27,105 bases of DNA. Source: Helicobacteraceae bacterium (GTDB taxonomy: Bacteria > Campylobacterota > Campylobacteria > Campylobacterales > Sulfurimonadaceae). This document shows, in pieces, positions 7,125 to 14,693 of the stretch. Where the stretch lies: the NCBI GenBank assembly GCA_027061425.1, contig JALSUN010000164.1, positions 1 through 27,105 of the forward strand, read 5' to 3'. The position numbers and the translations under genes were made by a program. The notes under the pieces were generated by a model, which saw nothing but the letters and a program-made list of their open reading frames with translations, had not been told where the DNA came from and searched no databases. Each line of letters begins with the position of its first letter. Positions within the stretch are counted from its first letter, which is position 1.

Positions 7125-7451
7125 CTACTTGGTAAAACCCAAGATGTAAAAAGTATTTTTACCCTCTACTTGGCGCAATGAGACCTTATACTTATCAGCA
7201 AAATGGTCTATCTTCTCTTTGGCTTCTTCAGTACGCTCTGGACTGCCTGCCTCGATCTTGATCTTAAAAAAATCTTCACTATTAGACATCGCAACATGGG
7301 AGTCATCTACTTTTAGATGTTCATGAAGATCTAAAATATGTTTCTGAATTTTTTCAAAACTCTTAGTGTTTCTTACAATTTTATCTATCTGACCTAAAAG
7401 GGCCTCATTAGGTGCATATCCTAACTGCTTTAACATCGCTTCATTGTTCAT
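7125..7451 (-). CDS. Unknown 108-residue protein coupled to the Gre factor
   Basis: No family is recognised. The protein is soluble and charged, with a helical N-terminal half (KIVRNTKSFEKIQKHILDLH) and a C-terminal half alternating strand and helix (FFKIKIEAGS, TEEAKEKIDHFADKYKVSL, NTFYILGF). The last part looks like a small alpha/beta domain, possibly ferredoxin-like, but that is a guess. The start ATG at 7451 has AGGTAG upstream. The stop TAG abuts the TTG start of the Gre gene, so the two are made together. Its function is unknown; a link to transcription rests only on the coupling. Confidence 0.75.
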   Translation of the reverse strand: MNNEAMLKQLGYAPNEALLGQIDKIVRNTKSFEKIQKHILDLHEHLKVDDSHVAMSNSEDFFKIKIEAGSPERTEEAKEKIDHFADKYKVSLRQVEGKNTFYILGFTK

Positions 7452-7481
7452 TTTTCTACCTATCTTTTTTAATGAGATTTA

Positions 7482-7496
7482 ATTCTAACATAGAAT
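7482..7496. promoter_or_regulatory. Palindrome ATTCTA-N3-TAGAAT upstream of the Gre pair
   Basis: A perfect 6+6 inverted repeat with a 3-base centre, 31 bases before the ATG at 7451, in the zone where the promoter should lie (minus strand TATGTT and TAGAAT are possible -10 elements). It may be an operator. No regulator is identified. Confidence 0.3.
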
Positions 7497-7528
7497 GTAT
7501 TTACCAACTTCAATTAAACACTATAAGT

Positions 7529-8512
7529 TTAAAAAGGTTCAAATAGAAGATGGTAAGTTCTCTTCACAGACGCTTTGTTACGACACTCTGCATAACCCTC
7601 TGCATATTTTTTGCGTTCTTCTGGGTTAAGAAGGTTTCTCGCCAAAATATTATTAACATCACATATTTCTGTCGCTTTTTTGTACCATTCTATAGCCAAC
7701 TGTCTATTTGCTCTGACACCCTGACCATTTGCATAAATCTCACCCGCCATCATAGCACCTAGAGAGCTATTGTTCTCTGCCGACTGAAGGATAAGGTTCA
7801 CACCATACTGTATGCGTCTTAGGTTCCTCGGTCCAATAATGTGCAGTTTCCCAAGTTTCGCCATCGCGTCAAAGTTCTTGTTGCGCATCGCATTTTGATA
7901 GTACTCCATCGCGATGTTTAGGTTATTACCTGTTTGAGGAGCGACCATCAAGCTATCTTGAGTGTAGTTACTGCGCCAGTAAGCATCTCCCATCAGCTCC
8001 ATTGCTTTTGCACTTCCTTTTTTAGCAGCTTGATTGGTCAAATAAAGTGCCACGCGAAGGTTTGGATAGACGATTTTATCACCATAATAGAGCTCTGCAA
8101 GCACAAGGTAATCCTCTGCAGACGCATCACTACGGTTACTCGAGAGATCACGACTCACATTCATCAAAGCATCTCTTGTTTTACTTTTAGGTGCATTGAC
8201 AAGAAGCTCCATCACCTTTTTGTAGCCCCTTCTGTCTTGGGCTTGAACAAAGGCGATGATGGCAACGCCCAAGGCCCCCTTACCATCATTTTTAACAGAA
8301 CGTTCCAACCATGTTTTGGCCTCTTTGGTTTTACCTTTTGCATAATAGAGCAGACCCAAATCATACATTGCCTCGATGTTGCCTTTCATGGCGTTTGTTC
8401 TTGTAATCATAATCGCTCTGTTTAAGTCACCTTTTTCAAAAGCCTGTTTCATTAAGGTAAAATCATCAGCACTTAAGCTCAAACTCAATAGTATCAATAA
8501 TAAAAATTTCAT
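7529..8512 (-). CDS. Secreted Sel1/TPR-like repeat protein
   Basis: A 327-residue protein from ATG at 8512, which has GGAG 6 bases upstream; a GTG at 8524 would add four residues but overlaps that ribosome site. Residues 1-15 form a signal peptide ending before ADDF. The rest is helical repeats of the Sel1 type: AMYDLGLLYYAKGKTKEAKT near the N-terminus, AMELMGDAYW in the middle, and AMMAGEIYANGQGVRANRQL with AIEWYKKA near the C-terminus. Sel1 proteins are scaffolds for protein-protein contacts in signalling or envelope processes; the partner is unknown. The protein is periplasmic or outer-surface. The gene is divergent from rnr, and only about 50 bases separate the starts, so the promoters must overlap. 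Confidence 0.82.
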   Translation of the reverse strand: MKFLLLILLSLSLSADDFTLMKQAFEKGDLNRAIMITRTNAMKGNIEAMYDLGLLYYAKGKTKEAKTWLERSVKNDGKGALGVAIIAFVQAQDRRGYKKVMELLVNAPKSKTRDALMNVSRDLSSNRSDASAEDYLVLAELYYGDKIVYPNLRVALYLTNQAAKKGSAKAMELMGDAYWRSNYTQDSLMVAPQTGNNLNIAMEYYQNAMRNKNFDAMAKLGKLHIIGPRNLRRIQYGVNLILQSAENNSSLGAMMAGEIYANGQGVRANRQLAIEWYKKATEICDVNNILARNLLNPEERKKYAEGYAECRNKASVKRTYHLLFEPF

Positions 8513-8540
8513 AAATATCTCCACACTCTAAATTATGAGT

Positions 8541-8546
8541 TATAAT
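8541..8546 (+). promoter_or_regulatory. rnr: -10 element TATAAT of rnr
   Basis: A consensus TATAAT 18 bases before the ATG at 8565, inside the short divergent interval with the Sel1 gene. It predicts a transcript start near 8553. If real, the in-frame ATG at 8535 lies upstream of the transcript and cannot be used, so the start is 8565. Confidence 0.5.
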
Positions 8547-8564
8547 ACAACAATTAAATACAAT

Positions 8565-10535
8565 ATGGATAAAAATATAGTGAAAAACCTTTTAATTCGG
8601 TTGACAATTGGTCTCTACGAACAAGATATTACTAAAGATGAAATGGCCCAGGTAACTGAGTGGCTCTCTCTTGGCTACCTCGTTCATGAAGAGAAACAGT
8701 ACCGTCTTCCTTCAAAATATCGTGCCGGTACCTTGATGATGACACAGACTGGTGGCGCATACCTACAAGTTGTTGGTGCCAATGTTCGTGACCTTTTTAT
8801 AGATGAGAGTGCCCTCAATGGTGCCAAACATGGCGACCTAGTCATCGCACAACGTCTCTTAGGCAAACGGGGCGCGCCCACAGCTAAGGTTGTAGAGGTG
8901 ATTGGTAAGGCAGAGAGTTACAGTGTGGCCATCTTAAATGTTAAAGAGGGTCTTAAAAGTTTTGTGGACATCCGCAACAGCCACCCTGCTGGTTTGGAAT
9001 TAAGCCAAGAATACTTAGCCTCATATGTGTCCGGTGACCTTGTCAAAGTCAACAACCAAGACAACACCATTATGGAGAGGTTAGGCAACATTAGTGATCC
9101 TCTTGTTGATGAGAAGATTGTACTCGCTCAGTTTAACAAACATGATGCATTTGAAGACGATGTTATTGCCTTGGCTGAGAGTTTTGACAAAACCGTTGAC
9201 ATAGCGCTCTATCCTGATCGTAAAGATTTAAGAGACCTGCCTTTTTGTACCATCGACCCTGTGACAGCAAAAGACTTTGATGACGCCATCTGTTATCTTC
9301 CTGAAAAGAACATCCTCTATGTCGCTATCGCGGATGTCAGTGCTTATGTCGAGGCCTTTGGTCCTATAGATGCTGAAGCCATCTATCGTAGTTTTTCCAT
9401 CTACCTCCCCCACCGTTCTATCCCTATGCTTCCCCGTCAACTCTCTGAGACACTCTGCTCTTTACAAGCCCATGTTGACCGTCTTGCCTTTGTTTTTGAA
9501 CTGCATATGGAGGGAACCAAAGTTGTCCATACTGAACTATATGAAGCGATTATTCACTCTAAAAGGCGTTTTAACTATGAAGAGATCGACACTTTTTTTG
9601 AAGGAAACCTCCAGCCTGAAAACCGTGATGAAGAGGTCGTCTTAGCCAACCTGTTAAAACTGCGAACACTCACCGATGCCCTTCGTGAAGAGCGTCTGAA
9701 AGTGGGTTATGACTTCCACTCTGAAGAACTGAGTATGCAGCTTGATGAACAGCAAAATCTCATCGCCACCACGACCAGTGAAGAGACCCCTTCTCATGGG
9801 CTGATAGAGGACTGTATGCTACTGGCCAACAAAGCCGCAGCAGAGCGTTATGAACATGGTGTTTTTAGGATTCATGAACAGTCTAGTCCTACCAAACTAC
9901 AAAGCCTTTACCAAGAGCTCGCGGGCATCGGGCTTATTGTAGAGCCTAAAGAGTCCATGAAAGAGACCATAGACTTTATCCAAGAAGAGGCCGCCAAACG
10001 TGACCTTGTCAGTGAAGTGGACACCCTGATCATCCGTGCACAGATGCAGGCACGTTACGCACCAGACAACGTAGGTCACTTTGGTCTGGGGTTTGACGCC
10101 TATACCCACTTCACCTCTCCCATCCGTCGTTACTCCGACCTCATTGTGCACCGACACCTTAAAGCCCTTTTAGCCCATGACACTGAAGAGAGTTCATACG
10201 TCTTGCGTAACATCGATGCCCTCTGTTTTAGCATCAGTGAAAAAGAGAGAGAGGCTTCTGCCATAGAGATGCGTTTTATGCAACGTAAGTTTGCACGATG
10301 GGCAGCGGAACACATCAACGAGGAGTTTAAAGCACGCGTTAACAGTACGGACCCCTCTTTTACAGCCCAGATCTTGGAACCGATACAAGGGGCAGAAGTC
10401 ACCCTAAGTGTTGATACTTCCGTACAGCTTTTTGATGATATCATCTTACGCATAGATAACGTGGACATTACTACTGCTCGCATCCATGCTTCTTTAGTTA
10501 AAAAACTTGACACTGACCCTATGGAGTTGGTCTAA
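8565..10535 (+). CDS. rnr: Ribonuclease R (RNB-family 3'-5' exoribonuclease)
   Basis: 656 residues from ATG at 8565 (666 from the in-frame ATG at 8535; neither has a ribosome site, and the -10 placement favours 8565). N-terminal cold-shock-like segments lead to the RNB catalytic domain. Its metal-binding signature RKDLRDLPFCTIDP..AKDFDDA has Asp231, Asp237, Asp239 and Asp240. The second RNB signature HFTSPIRRYSDLIVHRH is at about 515-531. The C-terminal 60 residues resemble a degenerate S1 fold without a long basic tail. The enzyme degrades RNA processively, including structured RNA, in mRNA decay and rRNA quality control. The TAA shares one base with the ATG of holA, so the two are coupled; the same pair occurs in Helicobacter. 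Confidence 0.93.
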   Translation: MDKNIVKNLLIRLTIGLYEQDITKDEMAQVTEWLSLGYLVHEEKQYRLPSKYRAGTLMMTQTGGAYLQVVGANVRDLFIDESALNGAKHGDLVIAQRLLGKRGAPTAKVVEVIGKAESYSVAILNVKEGLKSFVDIRNSHPAGLELSQEYLASYVSGDLVKVNNQDNTIMERLGNISDPLVDEKIVLAQFNKHDAFEDDVIALAESFDKTVDIALYPDRKDLRDLPFCTIDPVTAKDFDDAICYLPEKNILYVAIADVSAYVEAFGPIDAEAIYRSFSIYLPHRSIPMLPRQLSETLCSLQAHVDRLAFVFELHMEGTKVVHTELYEAIIHSKRRFNYEEIDTFFEGNLQPENRDEEVVLANLLKLRTLTDALREERLKVGYDFHSEELSMQLDEQQNLIATTTSEETPSHGLIEDCMLLANKAAAERYEHGVFRIHEQSSPTKLQSLYQELAGIGLIVEPKESMKETIDFIQEEAAKRDLVSEVDTLIIRAQMQARYAPDNVGHFGLGFDAYTHFTSPIRRYSDLIVHRHLKALLAHDTEESSYVLRNIDALCFSISEKEREASAIEMRFMQRKFARWAAEHINEEFKARVNSTDPSFTAQILEPIQGAEVTLSVDTSVQLFDDIILRIDNVDITTARIHASLVKKLDTDPMELV

Positions 10536-11509
10536 TGTACCGTAATGAGTTTGACAACATCTTACGTCAGCGCCCCGACGTTAGCGCTGTTATGCTCTAT
10601 GGGGAGAGTCACTTTCTTATAGATTACTACATCAAAAAACTTCAAAGTGCCATGAGTGAGGGGACCAATGTTCTTAACCTCTATCATGATGAGTACAACT
10701 TTAACAGCGCCAAAGCACACCTCTCTCAAGGCTCTCTTTTTAGTGATAAAAATCTACTACTCATTAAAAGTGAGAAAAAAGTCCCTAAAAAAGAGTTAGA
10801 TACTCTTTTAGAGTTGGTACAAAAGAACCCAGACAACAGCTTTATTTATGCCTATTATGGTCCCGATATGAAGGGTTCCAGCAAGGCCTTTAACAAAAAG
10901 TCTGGAGGGCTGGAAGTTCGGATGTTTCACCCCCATGGTCCAGAAGCCAAGACCATGCTTTTACAAGAAGCTCAGGCACTCAATGTACAGCTAGACCCTT
11001 ATAGTGCCAACCACCTTTTAGAGTCACAAAATGGAGACTTGGAACTGGCCTTTAATGAGTTAAACAAACTTCAGATCTTACAAAGAGCTATCACCACAAA
11101 AGACATAGATGCCTTAGTCTATGGGGTGGGAGAGGTCAAACTTGACACCTTTATAGACCATCTTTTGGAGAAAAAAGATTTTAAAAAAGAGCTGTTACAG
11201 ATCTTGGAACGTGGTGAAGATGAGATCCGCGTTATCACAACACTCAGTGGGCAGATCACCCAACTCTATCTTTTTTACACACAGATCAAGCTCAATGGTA
11301 TCTCTGACTCTCGCGCCATTTTAGGTTTTAAACTTCCTCCTAAGATAGAGAAAGAGCGTGCCCAACAGAGTATCCGTCTCAAACAGCATCAATACGACGC
11401 TATCTTAGACCTTCTTTTAGAGTATGAACTCAAGATGAAGTCAAAAGGGGGAATGGACAAAAATGCCCTCCTCATTTCAGCACTTATACGCTTACAGAGC
11501 TTACTCTAA
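10535..11509 (+). CDS. holA: DNA polymerase III delta subunit
   Basis: A 324-residue protein with the HolA layout: an N-terminal degenerate AAA+ domain starting VMLYGESHFLIDYYI (a Walker A position without the GKT lysine, normal for delta), a LFSDKNLLLIKSEKK strand, a middle helical lid (LESQNGDLELAFNELNKLQIL is the family hallmark) and a C-terminal helical collar domain. It is the wrench that opens the beta clamp inside the clamp loader during replication. Its ATG overlaps the rnr stop in TAATG. It ends four bases before the convergent kinase gene, with no clear terminator between them. Confidence 0.93.
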   Translation: MYRNEFDNILRQRPDVSAVMLYGESHFLIDYYIKKLQSAMSEGTNVLNLYHDEYNFNSAKAHLSQGSLFSDKNLLLIKSEKKVPKKELDTLLELVQKNPDNSFIYAYYGPDMKGSSKAFNKKSGGLEVRMFHPHGPEAKTMLLQEAQALNVQLDPYSANHLLESQNGDLELAFNELNKLQILQRAITTKDIDALVYGVGEVKLDTFIDHLLEKKDFKKELLQILERGEDEIRVITTLSGQITQLYLFYTQIKLNGISDSRAILGFKLPPKIEKERAQQSIRLKQHQYDAILDLLLEYELKMKSKGGMDKNALLISALIRLQSLL

Positions 11510-11513
11510 AACT

Positions 11514-12770
11514 TTAAAGTACCATCTCTTTAAAGCGTGGTCTTTTTTCTACCTGCTCTTGCCTACAAGCATGAGAAAGTCTTTCAAGATAAGCAAACCC
11601 CTCATCTTCTCTTTCACTGCAGTGCGCTAATAAATCCTCTATCAGACAACCAAAGGCACTGACCTCTAACTTCTCAAAACGACTTTCACTTTTATCGTAG
11701 AAGGTCGCCGCACCAAAATCTCCAAAATAGCAGTGTTCATCTTCTCTGTTAATCAAGATGTTATGCGCATACAGATCACCATGCATCAAACCCTTAGAGT
11801 GTAGATGTTCTGCAGCAGAAGCAATAGCTCTTAGGACACTGTAGACCTCTTGCAGTGAGAAGTGGGTCCCTTTTGCAAAGGTGTCTCTTGTACAGGTCTC
11901 AAAAGTAGGTGCCAGTCCAAGGTTCTCATAATGAGAAGGAATTAACTCTAAAACAAGCCCTAAAGGCTTTTCACCTTTTAAGCGTGCATGAACACTGATA
12001 AGATGGGGATGGTCTCCCGTACTCATGTAAGCATTGACCTCATCTTCTGCATAGCCATCACTTGTAACCGCACCCTTAAAGATCTTGACGGCCACCTCTT
12101 TTTGAGTCTGCGTATGGTGTCCCCTATAAATCTCACCAGAGGCCCCCGCACCTAGTAATTCATGCATCTCTAAACTCTCATACACTATCTCAGTATGGTC
12201 ATGTTTTGGAGAGATGGCGCACGGATTTCCTGAAAAGGCTAACCATGAAAGTTTTGGTAACTTTAACAACCATGAAGGCAGGCTTTCAAATCTGTTGGCT
12301 GAGAGTCGTATCAGTTCTAAGTTTTTACATGCTGCCATCTCATCAGGCAATGTGGTCAGTCGGTTTCCTGCGAGCGGGAACTTTCTAAGCCCTATCAACT
12401 TACCTATAGACTTGGGAAGTGCTGTTAACGCGTTGTCTGTTAAGATGAGCCAAGTGATGCTAAGAGGTAAGATGTCTTCTTCAAACAGCTCTAGTTGGTT
12501 CCCTTTTAACCCCAACATATAGAGGTTTTCACACTTTTTAAAAGCAGAAGGTACTTCAGTAAAAAGGTTAAAAGAGAAAAAAGCAATTTTGAGTTTTTTT
12601 AACCTAGAAAGGTCAGGCAGTTCTGAGAGTTTATTATGGCTCAAGTCTAAGATTTCTAAAGTCTCTGAAAGCGTAAAAACAGCTTCAGGAAAGTCTGTGA
12701 GACCCTCTGAAAGCTTAAGTTGCTTTATGCCTTTTAATTCACCACTGTTAAGGTCTGCTAATGTTTGCAT
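11514..12770 (-). CDS. Leucine-rich-repeat protein kinase
   Basis: 418 residues from ATG at 12770; upstream in-frame starts up to 12863 would place the gene across its own promoter and into the ABC-F start. Residues 10-185 are about seven leucine-rich repeats of the LxxLxLxxNxLxxLP type. Residues 200-418 are a eukaryotic-like kinase: glycine loop GAGASG (207-212), VAVK with Lys229, a likely C-helix Glu244, catalytic loop HGDLYAHN with Asp332 and Asn337, and DFG (351-353). HGD in place of HRD makes it a non-RD kinase, so activation-loop phosphorylation is probably not needed. The C-terminus is short. It is a cytoplasmic Ser/Thr kinase whose LRR part may choose targets. Substrates are unknown. 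Confidence 0.85.
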   Translation of the reverse strand: MQTLADLNSGELKGIKQLKLSEGLTDFPEAVFTLSETLEILDLSHNKLSELPDLSRLKKLKIAFFSFNLFTEVPSAFKKCENLYMLGLKGNQLELFEEDILPLSITWLILTDNALTALPKSIGKLIGLRKFPLAGNRLTTLPDEMAACKNLELIRLSANRFESLPSWLLKLPKLSWLAFSGNPCAISPKHDHTEIVYESLEMHELLGAGASGEIYRGHHTQTQKEVAVKIFKGAVTSDGYAEDEVNAYMSTGDHPHLISVHARLKGEKPLGLVLELIPSHYENLGLAPTFETCTRDTFAKGTHFSLQEVYSVLRAIASAAEHLHSKGLMHGDLYAHNILINREDEHCYFGDFGAATFYDKSESRFEKLEVSAFGCLIEDLLAHCSEREDEGFAYLERLSHACRQEQVEKRPRFKEMVL

Positions 12771-12812
12771 GTCACTCTTTTTTATGTAATGGTAGCTAAA
12801 ACGCTCTTCAGC

Positions 12813-12819
12813 TATAATA
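12813..12819. promoter_or_regulatory. Shared bidirectional -10 element of kinase and ABC-F genes
   Basis: The plus strand reads TATAAT (12813-12818) 19 bases before the ABC-F ATG. The same bases read on the minus strand give TATTATA, a -10 for the kinase with a start near 12808. The two genes would then be driven by one nearly symmetrical element, so polymerase binding in one direction may exclude the other. Confidence 0.45.
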
Positions 12820-12837
12820 CGCCAAAAAAAGATCCTC

Positions 12838-14682
12838 ATGATACAATTTTCCAACGTCTCCAAATCCTACGGCAGCCAAGAACTTTTTAACAACCTCACT
12901 TTCAAACTCAACCCAGGTAACAAAATGGGCCTCGTCGGTCGTAACGGTAGTGGTAAATCTACCATGTTTAAGCTTATCCTCGGTGAAGAGGAGCCAAGTG
13001 AAGGTCAGGTCATCATTCCCAAGAACTATAAGATCGGCGCACTCCGTCAGCATCTCATCTTTACAGAAAAAACAGTTCGCGAAGAAGCGGCACTTGCCCT
13101 GGATGAGGAGATGAAGTGGGACACTTATAGAGTAGAGAAGATCCTTTTTGGTCTTGGGTTTACACAACAAGACCTAGATAGAGACCCTCTGGACTTTTCT
13201 GGTGGATACCAGATCCGCATCAACCTTGCCAAACTCCTGGTCACAGAGCCTAACCTGCTCCTACTCGATGAGCCTACCAACTACCTTGACATCCTCTCAC
13301 TTCGCTGGTTAAAAAGTTTTTTACGCGCCTTTCAAGGAGAAGTTCTTTTGGTCACACACGACCGTGACTTTATGGATGGTGTCTGTAACCACACCATGGG
13401 TATCATCCGTCGTGACCTCTTTTTAATTGCAGGTGATACCCACAGGTTTTATGACCAACTGGCAGAAAACGAAGAGCTTTATGCCAAGCAGAAGGTCTCT
13501 CAGGACAAAAAGGTCAAAGAGCTTGAAGAGTTTATCGCTAAGAACAAAGCACGTGCATCGACAGCAGCACTTGCACAATCCAAGGTCAAACAGTTAGAGA
13601 AGATGGACCGCATGGAAGATATCGGTTTTGACAGTACTTTAAAGTTTGACTTCCAGTATAAAGACACTCCTGCTAAAGTCCTACTCGATGTGCAAGACAT
13701 TAGCTTTGGCTATACACCTGACAATGTACTTTTTAAAAACATCTCATTTACCATCGAAAAAGGTCATTGTCTTGCGATTATCGGTAAAAATGGTGTGGGT
13801 AAGTCTACCCTGCTTAACAACCTTGCAAAAGAGCTCACCCCACTTAGTGGTAAAGTAGAATATCATGGAACAACGACTACAGGGCATTTCGGTCAGACCA
13901 ACATCTCTCGTCTTGACCCTAAAAGTAATGTTATGGATGAGATCTACGCTGCCAACCCTAAACTCTCAGCCGCAAGTGTGCGAAGTATCTGTGGTGCGAT
14001 GATGTTTAGTGGTGACAGTGCTGAAAAGAAGGTTTCTCTGCTTTCTGGTGGTGAAAAAAGTCGTGTGATGTTAGGACAGATTCTTTCTCGTCCTTCTAAC
14101 CTTCTCTTTCTCGATGAGCCAACCCACCACCTTGATATTGATTCAATTGAAGCCCTAACAGTAGCCATCAAAAACTTCCAAGGTTCATCTATTATCGTTT
14201 CTCACTCCGAAGAACTTCTTCGTCGTGTTGCTGACAGACTTATCATCTTCTCTAAAGATGGTGCTGAGTTGTTTGATGGGGGTTACGACATGTTCTTAGA
14301 GAAGAAGGGATGGGATGAAGACGAGGTCGAAGAGAGTGCGCCTAAAAAGAAGAAAACTTCTAACCCTATGAGTAAAGAGAACAAAAAACTCAAAAACATC
14401 ATCACTAAAGAGCGTTCACGGGCAACTTCTCCTCTTCGTAAAGAGGTGGAAAAAGCAGAGAAGTTCATCATGGAAAGTGAATCACAGATTAAAAAGTATC
14501 ACCAAGAACTTGTCGATGCATCTAGTAACAACGACAACTCTAAAGTGATGGAGCTTTCAAAACTGGCGTCTGACCTTGAGATAGAAGTCGAAGCGAAATT
14601 TGAGCGTATGGAAGCAGCACAAGTAGAACTTGATGCACTTATGGAGCAGTATGAAGTTAAGTTAAAAGCGTTAGAGAGCTAA
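12838..14682 (+). CDS. ABC-F family ATPase (ribosome-associated type)
   Basis: A 614-residue protein with two ATP-binding cassettes and no membrane segment. Cassette 1: Walker A GRNGSGKST (34-42), signature SGG at 121, Walker B and DEPTNYLD (144-151). Cassette 2: GKNGVGKST (about 316-324), signature LSGGEKSRV near 403 and LDEPTHHLD (about 425-433), an H in place of the usual N. The linker between cassettes is helical (KVKELEEFIAKNKARASTAA), as in ABC-F proteins that reach the ribosomal P-site, and the last 100 residues form a charged coiled coil like Uup or YheS. Such proteins act on stalled or paused ribosomes. The subfamily is uncertain, and antibiotic resistance cannot be claimed. Its ribosome site is weak. 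Confidence 0.9.
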   Translation: MIQFSNVSKSYGSQELFNNLTFKLNPGNKMGLVGRNGSGKSTMFKLILGEEEPSEGQVIIPKNYKIGALRQHLIFTEKTVREEAALALDEEMKWDTYRVEKILFGLGFTQQDLDRDPLDFSGGYQIRINLAKLLVTEPNLLLLDEPTNYLDILSLRWLKSFLRAFQGEVLLVTHDRDFMDGVCNHTMGIIRRDLFLIAGDTHRFYDQLAENEELYAKQKVSQDKKVKELEEFIAKNKARASTAALAQSKVKQLEKMDRMEDIGFDSTLKFDFQYKDTPAKVLLDVQDISFGYTPDNVLFKNISFTIEKGHCLAIIGKNGVGKSTLLNNLAKELTPLSGKVEYHGTTTTGHFGQTNISRLDPKSNVMDEIYAANPKLSAASVRSICGAMMFSGDSAEKKVSLLSGGEKSRVMLGQILSRPSNLLFLDEPTHHLDIDSIEALTVAIKNFQGSSIIVSHSEELLRRVADRLIIFSKDGAELFDGGYDMFLEKKGWDEDEVEESAPKKKKTSNPMSKENKKLKNIITKERSRATSPLRKEVEKAEKFIMESESQIKKYHQELVDASSNNDNSKVMELSKLASDLEIEVEAKFERMEAAQVELDALMEQYEVKLKALES

Positions 14683-14693
14683 ACACGTTTCTT

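Noticed and set aside
7934..8425. 163-codon plus-strand ORF opposite the Sel1 gene
   Set aside because: Cys/His-rich shadow with no start signal; the Sel1 protein on the other strand has a signal peptide and repeats.
11505..11540. ACTTTAAAGT and CTTTAAAG repeats between holA and the kinase gene as a shared terminator
   Set aside because: Stems are short and all A/T except one pair, so termination there is not supported.
12808..13170. Minus-strand 120-codon ORF overlapping the ABC-F start
   Set aside because: Antisense to the first ABC cassette and has no family resemblance.
12838..14682. ABC-F protein as an antibiotic resistance determinant
   Set aside because: Its coiled-coil tail and linker fit housekeeping ABC-F proteins, and nothing in the context suggests resistance.
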